Source: Gracilimonas mengyeensis (GTDB taxonomy: Bacteria > Bacteroidota > Rhodothermia > Balneolales > Balneolaceae). From it: a stretch of 64,000 nt of DNA. The translations under genes were made by a program, and so were the position numbers. The notes under the pieces were generated by a model. It was not told the origin of the DNA, searched no databases, and saw nothing but the letters and a program-made list of their open reading frames with translations. Of this stretch, positions 1-7,557 are shown piece by piece. The stretch covers positions 1 through 64,000 of the forward strand of contig NZ_FXTP01000011.1 of assembly GCF_900182705.1 (NCBI RefSeq), in the 5' to 3' direction. Numbering within the stretch: position 1 is the stretch's first letter; each line of letters begins with the position of its first letter.

Positions 1-189
1 TTTAGATTTAATCATCGCGATCATAACTTATATCACATATTGCTTAAACGACTCAGAGAGGATCCTCTTTGACTCGTTTGCTTCATAAGACCCTACGAAG
101 TTCTTATCGGGGTGATGGAACGCTGAGACCGTTCCAACCTCAACTCTTCACTACACACTTAAACCATCTGATTTTTACCACTCCAGTGC
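1..189. other. Downstream flank of the GH115 gene, no gene seen
   Basis: No coding frame is convincing here. Two short inverted sequences are visible, an AGAGGATCCTCT palindrome near position 57 and a GGAAC/GTTCC hairpin near 118-136. Neither is followed by a clear T-run on the minus strand, so I do not call a terminator for the upstream minus-strand gene. Confidence 0.4.
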
Positions 190-3100
190 TTAATCGAGGT
201 CCATTTTGGATGAAGACGGGCCCAAGTAGGTAGGTTTCAAGCCTCCAAAATCCATGATGATTCTGTCAATATTGACCGAAGGATCCGTACCCCACACTTT
301 AAACCGGTAGGTACCGGGTTCAAGCTCCAGACGGCCGGTTCCAGTCATGCGGTCTTCTAACACATGCTCACTCCAATTTTCATTCATTTCGAAGTTGATC
401 CATTGAGGAGCGCCGTCATCCACACTAATGGCCGATCGCAAAGGCTGTGACTTTTGTAAGGGGAAGGCCGGAACCGCTTCAAGGAGTACCTCCGCGGAGC
501 CTCCCTGGGTAACCACTATTTCATATTCCAGTGCCGGGGATTGCTCCTTCACTTGCGATAAGTCTTCCACATACCATCCTTTCATCGGTTCCATAAGCAT
601 GGCCGAACCGCTGCGCCCCAATCCTTTCACTGGTTTCCAGGCTGCTGTCTCGCCTTCCTTATTTTGATGATACTGGTTTGCCGGTATCGAAATCACACCA
701 TTGGATTCTGCGAAGGCATAGTCCGAAATATTCAGGTCCGGATTGTAAACCGAGAGCTCTACCCGATAAAGAAAATCTCCGCTACTAATTTCAACATAGC
801 CTTCAATATCTTCGCCAGTAGGAGCTTCATCATAATTCACGCTTACCCAGATGCGGTGTGAATTCCCGTTGAGTATGCCACCCTTCTCACTCAGTTCAAT
901 CCATGAATCACTGGCTTCCGCTGACCATTTTTCGGTCTCTTCTCCGCGACTAAAAATGTCTATAAAATGTTGGTTTTGGGTGAACCGGTTAAAGGTTGGC
1001 AACTGGTTTTCGTGGGTATATGCTGGAGTAATCTGACGGGATTCCTGCACAAATTCAATTCCATAGAGTTTAGCTCCACTTTCACGGGGATGGATGATCA
1101 CGGTGTTATCCCCCTCTCTCAGTACAAATTCCTCAGCCCTGAGTTTTTGGATGCTACCGACTCCACCTTCAACAAGCGTGGGAGCCCGGTCGTTGACGGT
1201 TACCCACCATGAATCGCTGTCCTCATTCCCATGATTAACTGACAGATATAGCTGGTGAATGCCGCCGGCTTCTTCCAAGTTAAATTCAAATACGGCTTTT
1301 GTGGGACTATCCACCTCATAAGGGATCGTATCATAATTTCCAGGACCAGGAATTAAGCGATTCTCACCGATATCCGGCCAGCTCACAAAGCTTCCTTCAG
1401 CATCGGTCCCCGACTTCAGTTCTCCAAAAGTTTTGGCCTCTGAAATATCCAGCTTGATGCTTGATTCATCAGTATGCGCATCGGGAAGATTACCTGTCAG
1501 TGGTTGTAACGGATTGCGTTGCCCCTCAATCGCAATGCCCACACCGGATACATTATCGGTTTTAATGCGAGTGGTAATCGGTTCAAGAAATACCGATGAG
1601 CCTTTTTCATATCCCGGACTTTCATCCACGATATGCTCCCATTTGCCCCCTGCAATCTCTTGGTTGTAACGATGAGTTAAATTCTGAAGCTCTTTGTAGG
1701 CGGCAAAAGCTGAATCGCTATATTGATTAGCTGAAGCCCTCCCCTGTTTGGCGTATTCCCTGCTTTTGTAGGCATACAGTATTTTCTCATTCAGTGCTGC
1801 TGCCCCGGCAACCGGAAAGTAAACCAGTTCAAAATAGGAATCGGCAGTAGCCTCTGGAATCTCTTTCGCAATCTTGGTGGCCCTGGCTCGCAGGTTTTGA
1901 TAGTCTTGCAGCCTTCTTTCCACCTCATCATTGTAGTGCCACAAGCTGAACTTCGGGTCTTTGATGGGAGGCCAACCTGCCCACTGTGGGTTATTGAAGC
2001 CCATATGTTCCGGTTTCCGTTCATTAGAAAGCCGACGATATTCCCACATTATTTCCGATATCTGTTCGGCATGGTCCGCTGAGATATCACGGGAAGCAAC
2101 TTTCTCATAATAATCAGCTATGTTATCAGGATCCCATGAATTGATGTTCCAGGCCAAACCCAGAAAGAATTCCATTTCCCACTCCCGGCGTTTCAGGTCG
2201 CCCACATTGCCTACCCATAGCTCATCCATGTTCTGAAGCCAAGCTCGTTTCATCTCACGCCAAACCTTGGCCGGAGAAATAGAAGAAAACAACAAATACG
2301 GATGCGGAGAACCCAGGTATGAAAGATGATAGTACACTCCGGCTCCTCCTTCCCTTAGCTGCTCAGCTTCATTCGAGAACCGTCTGATATGCCCAAAATT
2401 ATCATCCGGCCAGGTGATGGTAACATCCTCCGGAACGTCCATGCCGCTTTCGTAGATTTCCAGCACTTCTTTGTAGGGAGTAAAAGACTGAGGAATTTCA
2501 GCTACATCTTCATTGATATGATTTTTAAGCATTTCCCGCTGATCAGAAATAACTTTTTCCAATGCACTTACTTTCTCCTCCATGGAATCGGCACCTTCCA
2601 TGCCACTGTCATGTACACCACGCATCCCAACGGTGTAGATGGCATCCAAACCCCGGCTTCCCTTCACGCGCTGCTCCCAGTAATCATACACGGTAGACCT
2701 GTTGGTTTGATAGTTGAAGTCCCCCATGGTTTCATGATCCCATTCGCCCACGTTATTACGAAGCATGGCCTCGGCGTGTGAACTGCCCACCGCAATCTCC
2801 CATTTCTTTGCCATCTCAGGATTCCCTGGAACCTGGAAAAAAGGCACGGTATTCGGGTGCATCGCCGGCCACAGCATATTGGCTTTTAAGCGGAGCAGCA
2901 GCTCAAATATTTTTGCATAGGTTTTAGATCCTATGTTTCCAACCGAAGTTTCGAAAGTCTTGGATGCCCAGGGCTCCAGGCCCCATCCTTCATCATTTAG
3001 AAAAATGCCCCTATACTTTACGGAAGGAGAGTGTGAATGTACATTTTTAGTCTCAACCGACAATTGGTTCTGCTTCTGTACTGGCACATCTGCCCACCAG

Positions 3101-3543
3101 TACCAGGGCGACACTCCTATTTCCTCCGAAAGATCAAATACCCCGTAAGCCATCCCTCGCGGATCACTCCCCACAATAAACATAGCCTGATCGATATTTC
3201 CAGCTGGCTTGCTTTCAAATACTCGTTCATAGGTTTCCCATTTCCCCGATAACCGAGCCGTATCGAAATGACCTTTAATCAAGTCAGATGTGATATCACC
3301 AAGCACAATTACATTTCCCTTCACCCCTTCCAAAGTGGTGTAAATTTCTGGACGATGACCGCTTACAGCCTCAATATCCTTTGCTAATAAACAAGCTGTG
3401 ATGGAGTCCAATGCTGTATTTTGAATATCATAAACGATAGATGCAGCTTCATCTTCATCCGCAATGATAAACTGGGCTAAGGCCGGTTGGATATACCATG
3501 TCAAAGCAAATAATAATAGAGCGATAATTTTCTTGTGATGCAT
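190..3543 (-). CDS. GH115 family glycoside hydrolase (xylan alpha-1,2-glucuronidase type)
   Basis: This is a secreted glycoside hydrolase of 1117 residues. A signal peptide ends near residue 23 (ALA|QF). The N-terminal alpha/beta domain is followed by a barrel region opening with YRGIFLNDE (177-185), which I recognise as a GH115 hallmark, and by a PDDNFGHIRRF stretch further on. The C-terminal third is beta-rich and matches the family's accessory C-terminal domain. GH115 enzymes remove glucuronic or 4-O-methyl-glucuronic acid from xylan side chains; the length fits. It acts in the periplasm or outside the cell. A glucuronoyl-esterase-like gene 4 kb away supports a role on glucuronoxylan or an algal glucuronan, but the exact substrate is inference. 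It is divergent from the next gene. Confidence 0.88.
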   Translation of the reverse strand: MHHKKIIALLLFALTWYIQPALAQFIIADEDEAASIVYDIQNTALDSITACLLAKDIEAVSGHRPEIYTTLEGVKGNVIVLGDITSDLIKGHFDTARLSGKWETYERVFESKPAGNIDQAMFIVGSDPRGMAYGVFDLSEEIGVSPWYWWADVPVQKQNQLSVETKNVHSHSPSVKYRGIFLNDEGWGLEPWASKTFETSVGNIGSKTYAKIFELLLRLKANMLWPAMHPNTVPFFQVPGNPEMAKKWEIAVGSSHAEAMLRNNVGEWDHETMGDFNYQTNRSTVYDYWEQRVKGSRGLDAIYTVGMRGVHDSGMEGADSMEEKVSALEKVISDQREMLKNHINEDVAEIPQSFTPYKEVLEIYESGMDVPEDVTITWPDDNFGHIRRFSNEAEQLREGGAGVYYHLSYLGSPHPYLLFSSISPAKVWREMKRAWLQNMDELWVGNVGDLKRREWEMEFFLGLAWNINSWDPDNIADYYEKVASRDISADHAEQISEIMWEYRRLSNERKPEHMGFNNPQWAGWPPIKDPKFSLWHYNDEVERRLQDYQNLRARATKIAKEIPEATADSYFELVYFPVAGAAALNEKILYAYKSREYAKQGRASANQYSDSAFAAYKELQNLTHRYNQEIAGGKWEHIVDESPGYEKGSSVFLEPITTRIKTDNVSGVGIAIEGQRNPLQPLTGNLPDAHTDESSIKLDISEAKTFGELKSGTDAEGSFVSWPDIGENRLIPGPGNYDTIPYEVDSPTKAVFEFNLEEAGGIHQLYLSVNHGNEDSDSWWVTVNDRAPTLVEGGVGSIQKLRAEEFVLREGDNTVIIHPRESGAKLYGIEFVQESRQITPAYTHENQLPTFNRFTQNQHFIDIFSRGEETEKWSAEASDSWIELSEKGGILNGNSHRIWVSVNYDEAPTGEDIEGYVEISSGDFLYRVELSVYNPDLNISDYAFAESNGVISIPANQYHQNKEGETAAWKPVKGLGRSGSAMLMEPMKGWYVEDLSQVKEQSPALEYEIVVTQGGSAEVLLEAVPAFPLQKSQPLRSAISVDDGAPQWINFEMNENWSEHVLEDRMTGTGRLELEPGTYRFKVWGTDPSVNIDRIIMDFGGLKPTYLGPSSSKMDLD

Positions 3544-3761
3544 CAGGTTGAATTTTATTCCTTTAAGCTGGAGTGTAACAAATACAATGAATGGATGAAA
3601 TGAATTATTCGGATTAGCCCGATAGAAACTTTAGTCGTTATAAAACATGTCACCTAAAGCTCTAACTCGTTAGTTTATTCGATTCGGTTTGAAAACACTC
3701 ATATTGAATTAATGGGTCTAATGTACTACTATCTCTTAAGATTCAATATACGGGGTTATAC

Positions 3762-4529
3762 ATGCGTACAATTATATTTTTACTGCTGATTTCTTTTGCA
3801 ATGCTCTTGCTTGCTTCCTGCTCTTCTGAAAAATCGCCGGAGACCGAAGCCGAACCACCTCCTTCTGCATTGCAGAATTATCCAACTTTTAACATGCCTC
3901 CGCCGGAGCCTTCTTCAAAAACTATTATCGACAATAGTATTTTTTTGGCTGATGATTCTACTACTACCTTAGATGATGTAGCCAGACGGCTTATGGCAGC
4001 ATTGGATGAAGCCCGCTTTGGTGACCGGAGTTTTTACCTGCCCCGGTATGGTTCCGAAATTACGGATGGTTTTGTACTAGCTTCTCAGTGGGAACAGACC
4101 GATAAAAATGGGAACCCTATGCCTGAACCCGATCGCTGGGCTGTAAAAGTCACTCCATCTCGTGACTGGTCGCTAAGTAGTATCCTCGAATCCTTACTTG
4201 GTCCTAACACCGGATATTTCCGTGTAATGGTCTTTTTTGTGACTCCCAATTACATCGGACAAACAGACTCTTTGGTAAACCAAGAAACTGCCTCTGACTG
4301 GACTACCGAAGGTGCCGGTTTTTTGCCTGAAGAAGTAGGAAATGAATTATTTGCATCAACTAATAAGGCCTATTTCTGTACGGTTTATATCTATGAATTT
4401 GTTCAGAAAACACCAGATGAAAAACCGATACAGCGTATGCAAGCAGATGGCGGGCTACCTGCTCGTGTTCATATGGAAAAGTCTATGCTTTGGTCCTCCT
4501 TGATGGAAAACACCCAGGGAGGTAACTGA
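3762..4529 (+). CDS. Hypothetical lipoprotein
   Basis: The 255-residue product has a lipoprotein signal with lipobox LASC (Cys about residue 20), followed by a Pro/Glu-rich linker, so it should be a membrane-anchored envelope protein. I do not recognise the remaining domain. It mixes alpha and beta segments and has no obvious catalytic motif. The next gene starts one base after its stop and has a GGAGG sequence inside the end of this gene, so the two are almost certainly co-translated. The function probably depends on that small membrane protein, but the sequence does not say more. Confidence 0.7.
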   Translation: MRTIIFLLLISFAMLLLASCSSEKSPETEAEPPPSALQNYPTFNMPPPEPSSKTIIDNSIFLADDSTTTLDDVARRLMAALDEARFGDRSFYLPRYGSEITDGFVLASQWEQTDKNGNPMPEPDRWAVKVTPSRDWSLSSILESLLGPNTGYFRVMVFFVTPNYIGQTDSLVNQETASDWTTEGAGFLPEEVGNELFASTNKAYFCTVYIYEFVQKTPDEKPIQRMQADGGLPARVHMEKSMLWSSLMENTQGGN

Positions 4530-4530
4530 C

Positions 4531-4965
4531 ATGCTTATATCTAAACGAAAAGCCATACACCGATTAGCGGCAGCATGGACCATAGGTTTTGCCCTGCTCT
4601 TTGGGCTGCTACTTTTACAAACATTGATGGGCGCTTATGGAGACCGTTCCGAGGAAGCCTGGAACTGGCTGCTGCCTACTATTATGCCCACGATGCTACT
4701 CATTTACGGGGTGCTTTTCTCCGATCTTTCGGGAGGTGTATTTGAGACCGAATCCGTGAAAAAATTTCTTTACCGGCTTACCCTTTGGCTATCTGTATTT
4801 TATTTGCTGATTGTGAGCCTGCATATTATCATCCCCTCCCTATTTAGCTTTCCGAGGCTTGGTACCATGAGTCAGTCTCATATTTATATGGGCCCCTTAC
4901 AGGGATTGGTGGGGATTGCTATCGGGTATTTTTTCGGGAACAAACAAAAAGAAGAGACAGGCTAA
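4531..4965 (+). CDS. Small integral membrane protein, unknown function
   Basis: The 144-residue protein has about four hydrophobic segments (roughly residues 15-33, 47-65, 83-105 and 120-137) and a short charged C-terminal tail, which suggests an inner-membrane protein. A strong ribosome binding site, GGAGG, lies at the end of the preceding lipoprotein gene, 1 bp upstream, so it is translationally coupled to it. No family was recognised. The pairing suggests a lipoprotein and membrane-protein unit of unknown role. Confidence 0.65.
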   Translation: MLISKRKAIHRLAAAWTIGFALLFGLLLLQTLMGAYGDRSEEAWNWLLPTIMPTMLLIYGVLFSDLSGGVFETESVKKFLYRLTLWLSVFYLLIVSLHIIIPSLFSFPRLGTMSQSHIYMGPLQGLVGIAIGYFFGNKQKEETG

Positions 4966-5009
4966 AGCTTGAAAATCGAGGATTTGGTCTTATTTATTAA
5001 ATACATACA

Positions 5010-5441
5010 ATGAAGTTAAATTTATATCCTAATCAAGTTACATCCATACTGCTATTTTTTGCTTTATTTATATTTGCAGGCTGTGTGCCCTCTAAACCCT
5101 CCTTTCCTCCGGCAGGTACATTGTGGGAAAATGAATATGGCTATACCGATGTCTATTCCGTACCAGAAGAATTTCCTGAACCAGAGTTGGGCTTCAGAAT
5201 AGCAAGGCAATACATTTTAAGTCGCTTAAGCAAAACACCTTGCAAAGGGTACCGCAGACTGGTACTACAAGCAATCATTGACGAGGAGGGTACCGTGATG
5301 GCAGTCCATGTTCATAAGCCCGTTGAGGAAGCCTGTGAAGAAACCGGGGTTGATGCCGTGAAGAAACTCAAGTTCACCCCTGCTACCTTAGACGGTGAAC
5401 CCGTAAAGTCGGTATTTGCCTTTTCTTTTAAATTCGAATAA
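5010..5441 (+). CDS. Lipoprotein with TonB C-terminal-like domain
   Basis: The product is a 143-residue lipoprotein with lipobox FAGC (Cys about 25). Its second half resembles the TonB C-terminal fold: LVLQAIIDEEGTV, then AVKKLKFTPATLDGEPV and a closing beta strand. Such domains normally contact TonB boxes or peptidoglycan in energy transduction. Here there is no N-terminal transmembrane helix or Pro-rich spacer, so it is unlikely to be a working TonB. It is more likely a stand-alone envelope protein using the same fold. It follows the membrane protein gene by 44 bp on the same strand and may share its transcript. Confidence 0.7.
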   Translation: MKLNLYPNQVTSILLFFALFIFAGCVPSKPSFPPAGTLWENEYGYTDVYSVPEEFPEPELGFRIARQYILSRLSKTPCKGYRRLVLQAIIDEEGTVMAVHVHKPVEEACEETGVDAVKKLKFTPATLDGEPVKSVFAFSFKFE

Positions 5442-5749
5442 ATCTACAGATCAGTGGATTTCACAGATTACACTGATAATACAGACTAACTTCGGAATAG
5501 TCAGTGTAATCCATAAATCTGCTCCTTCCGTGGTTCAACTCTACTACCATTGCAGATTTACCTAATTTCAGTACCGCCCTTTTCTGTGCTTACAACGACT
5601 ATTAAAACCAACTTTATTGGTATTTGCTGGAAGAATTCGAACAGTCTGCCCTCAAACAAAACATTTAGTTATAGTTATCATTTCAGGTTGATGATATCGA
5701 TAACATGCAGTATACTTTTTATTTATGATGAATATATACCCACTATCTG
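5442..5749. other. Intergenic region with an inverted repeat, no gene
   Basis: This 308-bp gap has no credible gene; the open frame across 5550-5750 lacks any family signal. An 11-bp perfect inverted repeat, GATTACACTGA (5465-5475) and TCAGTGTAATC (5500-5510), lies 23 bp after the preceding stop. It contains the wording of dispersed intergenic repeats common in Bacteroidota-like genomes and might also end transcription, although no T-run follows. The rest is AT-rich and may hold the promoter of the downstream BNR gene. Confidence 0.5.
5465..5510. repeat. Perfect 11-bp inverted repeat
   Basis: GATTACACTGA pairs with TCAGTGTAATC across a 24-nt loop. It looks like a dispersed palindromic word rather than a classical terminator because there is no T-run. 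Confidence 0.55.
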
Positions 5750-7060
5750 ATGCACACACACAAGTTCGCTCTACAAGGGTTTTTCTTTACTTTTTTGATT
5801 TTACTTATCGCAGGATGCACCCAGTCTGTGCCCCACCAAAATGATCAACCCCAAATAAAAGTCCTGGCAGAGCATGGTGCCTGGACTTGGTTTAATGATG
5901 AGCGTGCCATCGTAATCGATTCGCTGTTGTATGTTGGCTATGTAGATACAGCCGGTTATTCCAGCGCCACGGTATATAACCTGGAGTCGGGCAGCACCAT
6001 TAATTCTATTCAGTTAGGCTCTTTCAAGGAAATAGATGATCATAACAACCCCGCCTTTATGGAATTGAACAACGGTTCTGTACTAGCCACTTATGCAGCC
6101 CATCATACCCAGCCTTATTGGTACTGGCGTTTTGCCAGCTTTAATGACTCGCGTGAACCAACCTGGTCGGATGAGCAAAAAACGAAAGAGCTATCTGCCA
6201 GCATTACCTACACCAATTTATTTCAACTTCCTGCTGAAGACGGGCTTTTGTATAACTTTTTCCGTGGCTACAATTTTGATCCAAACTTTATGACTTCCGA
6301 TGATGAAGGTCATAGCTGGAGTGAGGAGCAACATTTCATTTCATCCGGTGGCGGTTGGACTCGTCCCTACATGAAGTATGCTTCCAATGGGCAAAACCGA
6401 ATTGATATGCTTTTTACGCAGGCTCATCCCAGGGATGCTAAAACAAATATATATCACGCCTACTATCAGGATGGTAAACTCTACAAAAGTGATGGTGAAG
6501 AAATACAAGACCTTCCCGGAGAAAACACTCCACCTATGAATGTAGATGAAGGCACACTTATTTATAATGCCCAGGACAAAGGTCGTGCCTGGGTTTGGGA
6601 TCTCGAATATGGAACCGATGGTCAGCCTGTAGCTGTGTTTGTGACTGCAAGAGATAGTACTATCGGAAATGACTTACGCTATCACTATGCCAGATGGAAT
6701 GAAGCTGATAAAACTTGGAATGAGCAGGAAATAGCTTATGCCGGCACCCATCTTTACGATGGCGAAAATCATTACGCCGGTGGCATTGTACTTGATCCAG
6801 CCGATCCTAATATCGTTTATACTTCATCCGATCTACACCCTGAAACCGGTGATACTACAGATCACTATCAGCTTTACCGCGGCGTAACGGAAGATGAAGG
6901 CGATAACTGGTCCTGGACTACAATCACCCCTGATGCCACTGAAGATAACATCCGGCCTTTTGTGCCCCGCGGCAAGCAGCAACACGTTGTATTATGGCTG
7001 CGCGGACGATATACCACCTACACAAATTATGACATGAAAATCATGGGGCTTGTTGATTAA
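5750..7060 (+). CDS. BNR-repeat (BNR_4-type) beta-propeller lipoprotein
   Basis: The 436-residue lipoprotein has lipobox IAGC (Cys23). The body is a predicted beta-propeller: it opens with GAWTWFNDERAIV, typical of the BNR_4 family, and contains Asp-box motifs SDDEGHSWS and TEDEGDNWS. BNR_4 proteins include polysaccharide lyases and other glycan-binding or glycan-cleaving propellers, so a role on an acidic polysaccharide is plausible. It sits between a GH115 gene and a CE15-like gene, which supports that. Whether it is catalytic cannot be judged from sequence alone. A strong hairpin with a T-run follows 240 bp downstream. Confidence 0.75.
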   Translation: MHTHKFALQGFFFTFLILLIAGCTQSVPHQNDQPQIKVLAEHGAWTWFNDERAIVIDSLLYVGYVDTAGYSSATVYNLESGSTINSIQLGSFKEIDDHNNPAFMELNNGSVLATYAAHHTQPYWYWRFASFNDSREPTWSDEQKTKELSASITYTNLFQLPAEDGLLYNFFRGYNFDPNFMTSDDEGHSWSEEQHFISSGGGWTRPYMKYASNGQNRIDMLFTQAHPRDAKTNIYHAYYQDGKLYKSDGEEIQDLPGENTPPMNVDEGTLIYNAQDKGRAWVWDLEYGTDGQPVAVFVTARDSTIGNDLRYHYARWNEADKTWNEQEIAYAGTHLYDGENHYAGGIVLDPADPNIVYTSSDLHPETGDTTDHYQLYRGVTEDEGDNWSWTTITPDATEDNIRPFVPRGKQQHVVLWLRGRYTTYTNYDMKIMGLVD

Positions 7061-7084
7061 TAACGTCAGTTCGATATAAAACTC

Positions 7085-7209
7085 GTTATTGCGAGTCCCG
7101 ATGCTTCGGGAAGCGACCGAAGGGGAGCAAATACCTCGCAATCTCCCGGATAATGCCTCTGAGCTTTGTACGGGAGATCGCTTCGTTCCCGATTTATCGG
7201 GACGATGAC
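7085..7209. repeat. MITE-like palindromic repeat
   Basis: The ends are imperfect inverted repeats of about 30 bp. The left end reads GTTATTGCGAGTCCCGATG and the complement of the right end reads GTCATCGTCCCGAT followed by TCGGGAACGAAGCGA. Two further internal hairpins are present (CCCGATgctTCGGG and TCTCCCG/CGGGAGA). The wording with CGAAGC and GAGATCGC is typical of non-autonomous palindromic elements found between genes in many bacteria. No coding frame is present. Confidence 0.65.
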
Positions 7210-7301
7210 AAGGCTATTTTTACATCATTCTTCTCTCGAACTCACGTTAAATAATCTTTTAGTCCAGCTTTATTCACCCCATTCAATTTAACACTGCTAT
7301 C

Positions 7302-7332
7302 TACCCCCGTATAAGACCGGGGGTATTTTTTT
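7302..7332 (+). terminator. Rho-independent terminator
   Basis: The stem TACCCCC pairs with GGGGGTA across a 10-nt loop and is followed by a run of seven T. It faces the plus strand and probably ends the transcript that includes the BNR gene, although a repeat lies between them. Confidence 0.75.
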
Positions 7333-7433
7333 AAACCTATCCCATCCTGATTAAAAAAGCCTCCCTTACAATAGTTGGTAAATTTCATCACTCCTCTCCC
7401 AATGCAAAGTGAACAACTCTTTTACAATTATTT

Positions 7434-7462
7434 GCGCAAAAAAGGGACAAATAGCGCAAAAT
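7434..7462 (+). promoter_or_regulatory. Direct repeat GCGCAAA upstream of the CE15-like gene
   Basis: GCGCAAA occurs at 7434 and again at 7454, exactly 20 bp apart, or about two helical turns, in A-rich sequence about 100 bp before the start codon. This spacing suits a protein binding one face of the DNA, such as an activator of glycan-degradation genes. It is a candidate operator only; no known regulator matches by eye. Confidence 0.3.
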
Positions 7463-7557
7463 AAGAGCCAAAAAAGCCCTTTTATTCCTTTGTTTATTCT
7501 GAATTTTTTATAGATTAGAGCAGCTACAATATCATCAAAATAATCTTATAACCACTT

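Noticed and set aside
5550-5750. Open frame of 66 codons in the gap before the BNR gene
   Set aside because: No ribosome binding site, no family signal, and AT-rich intergenic composition.
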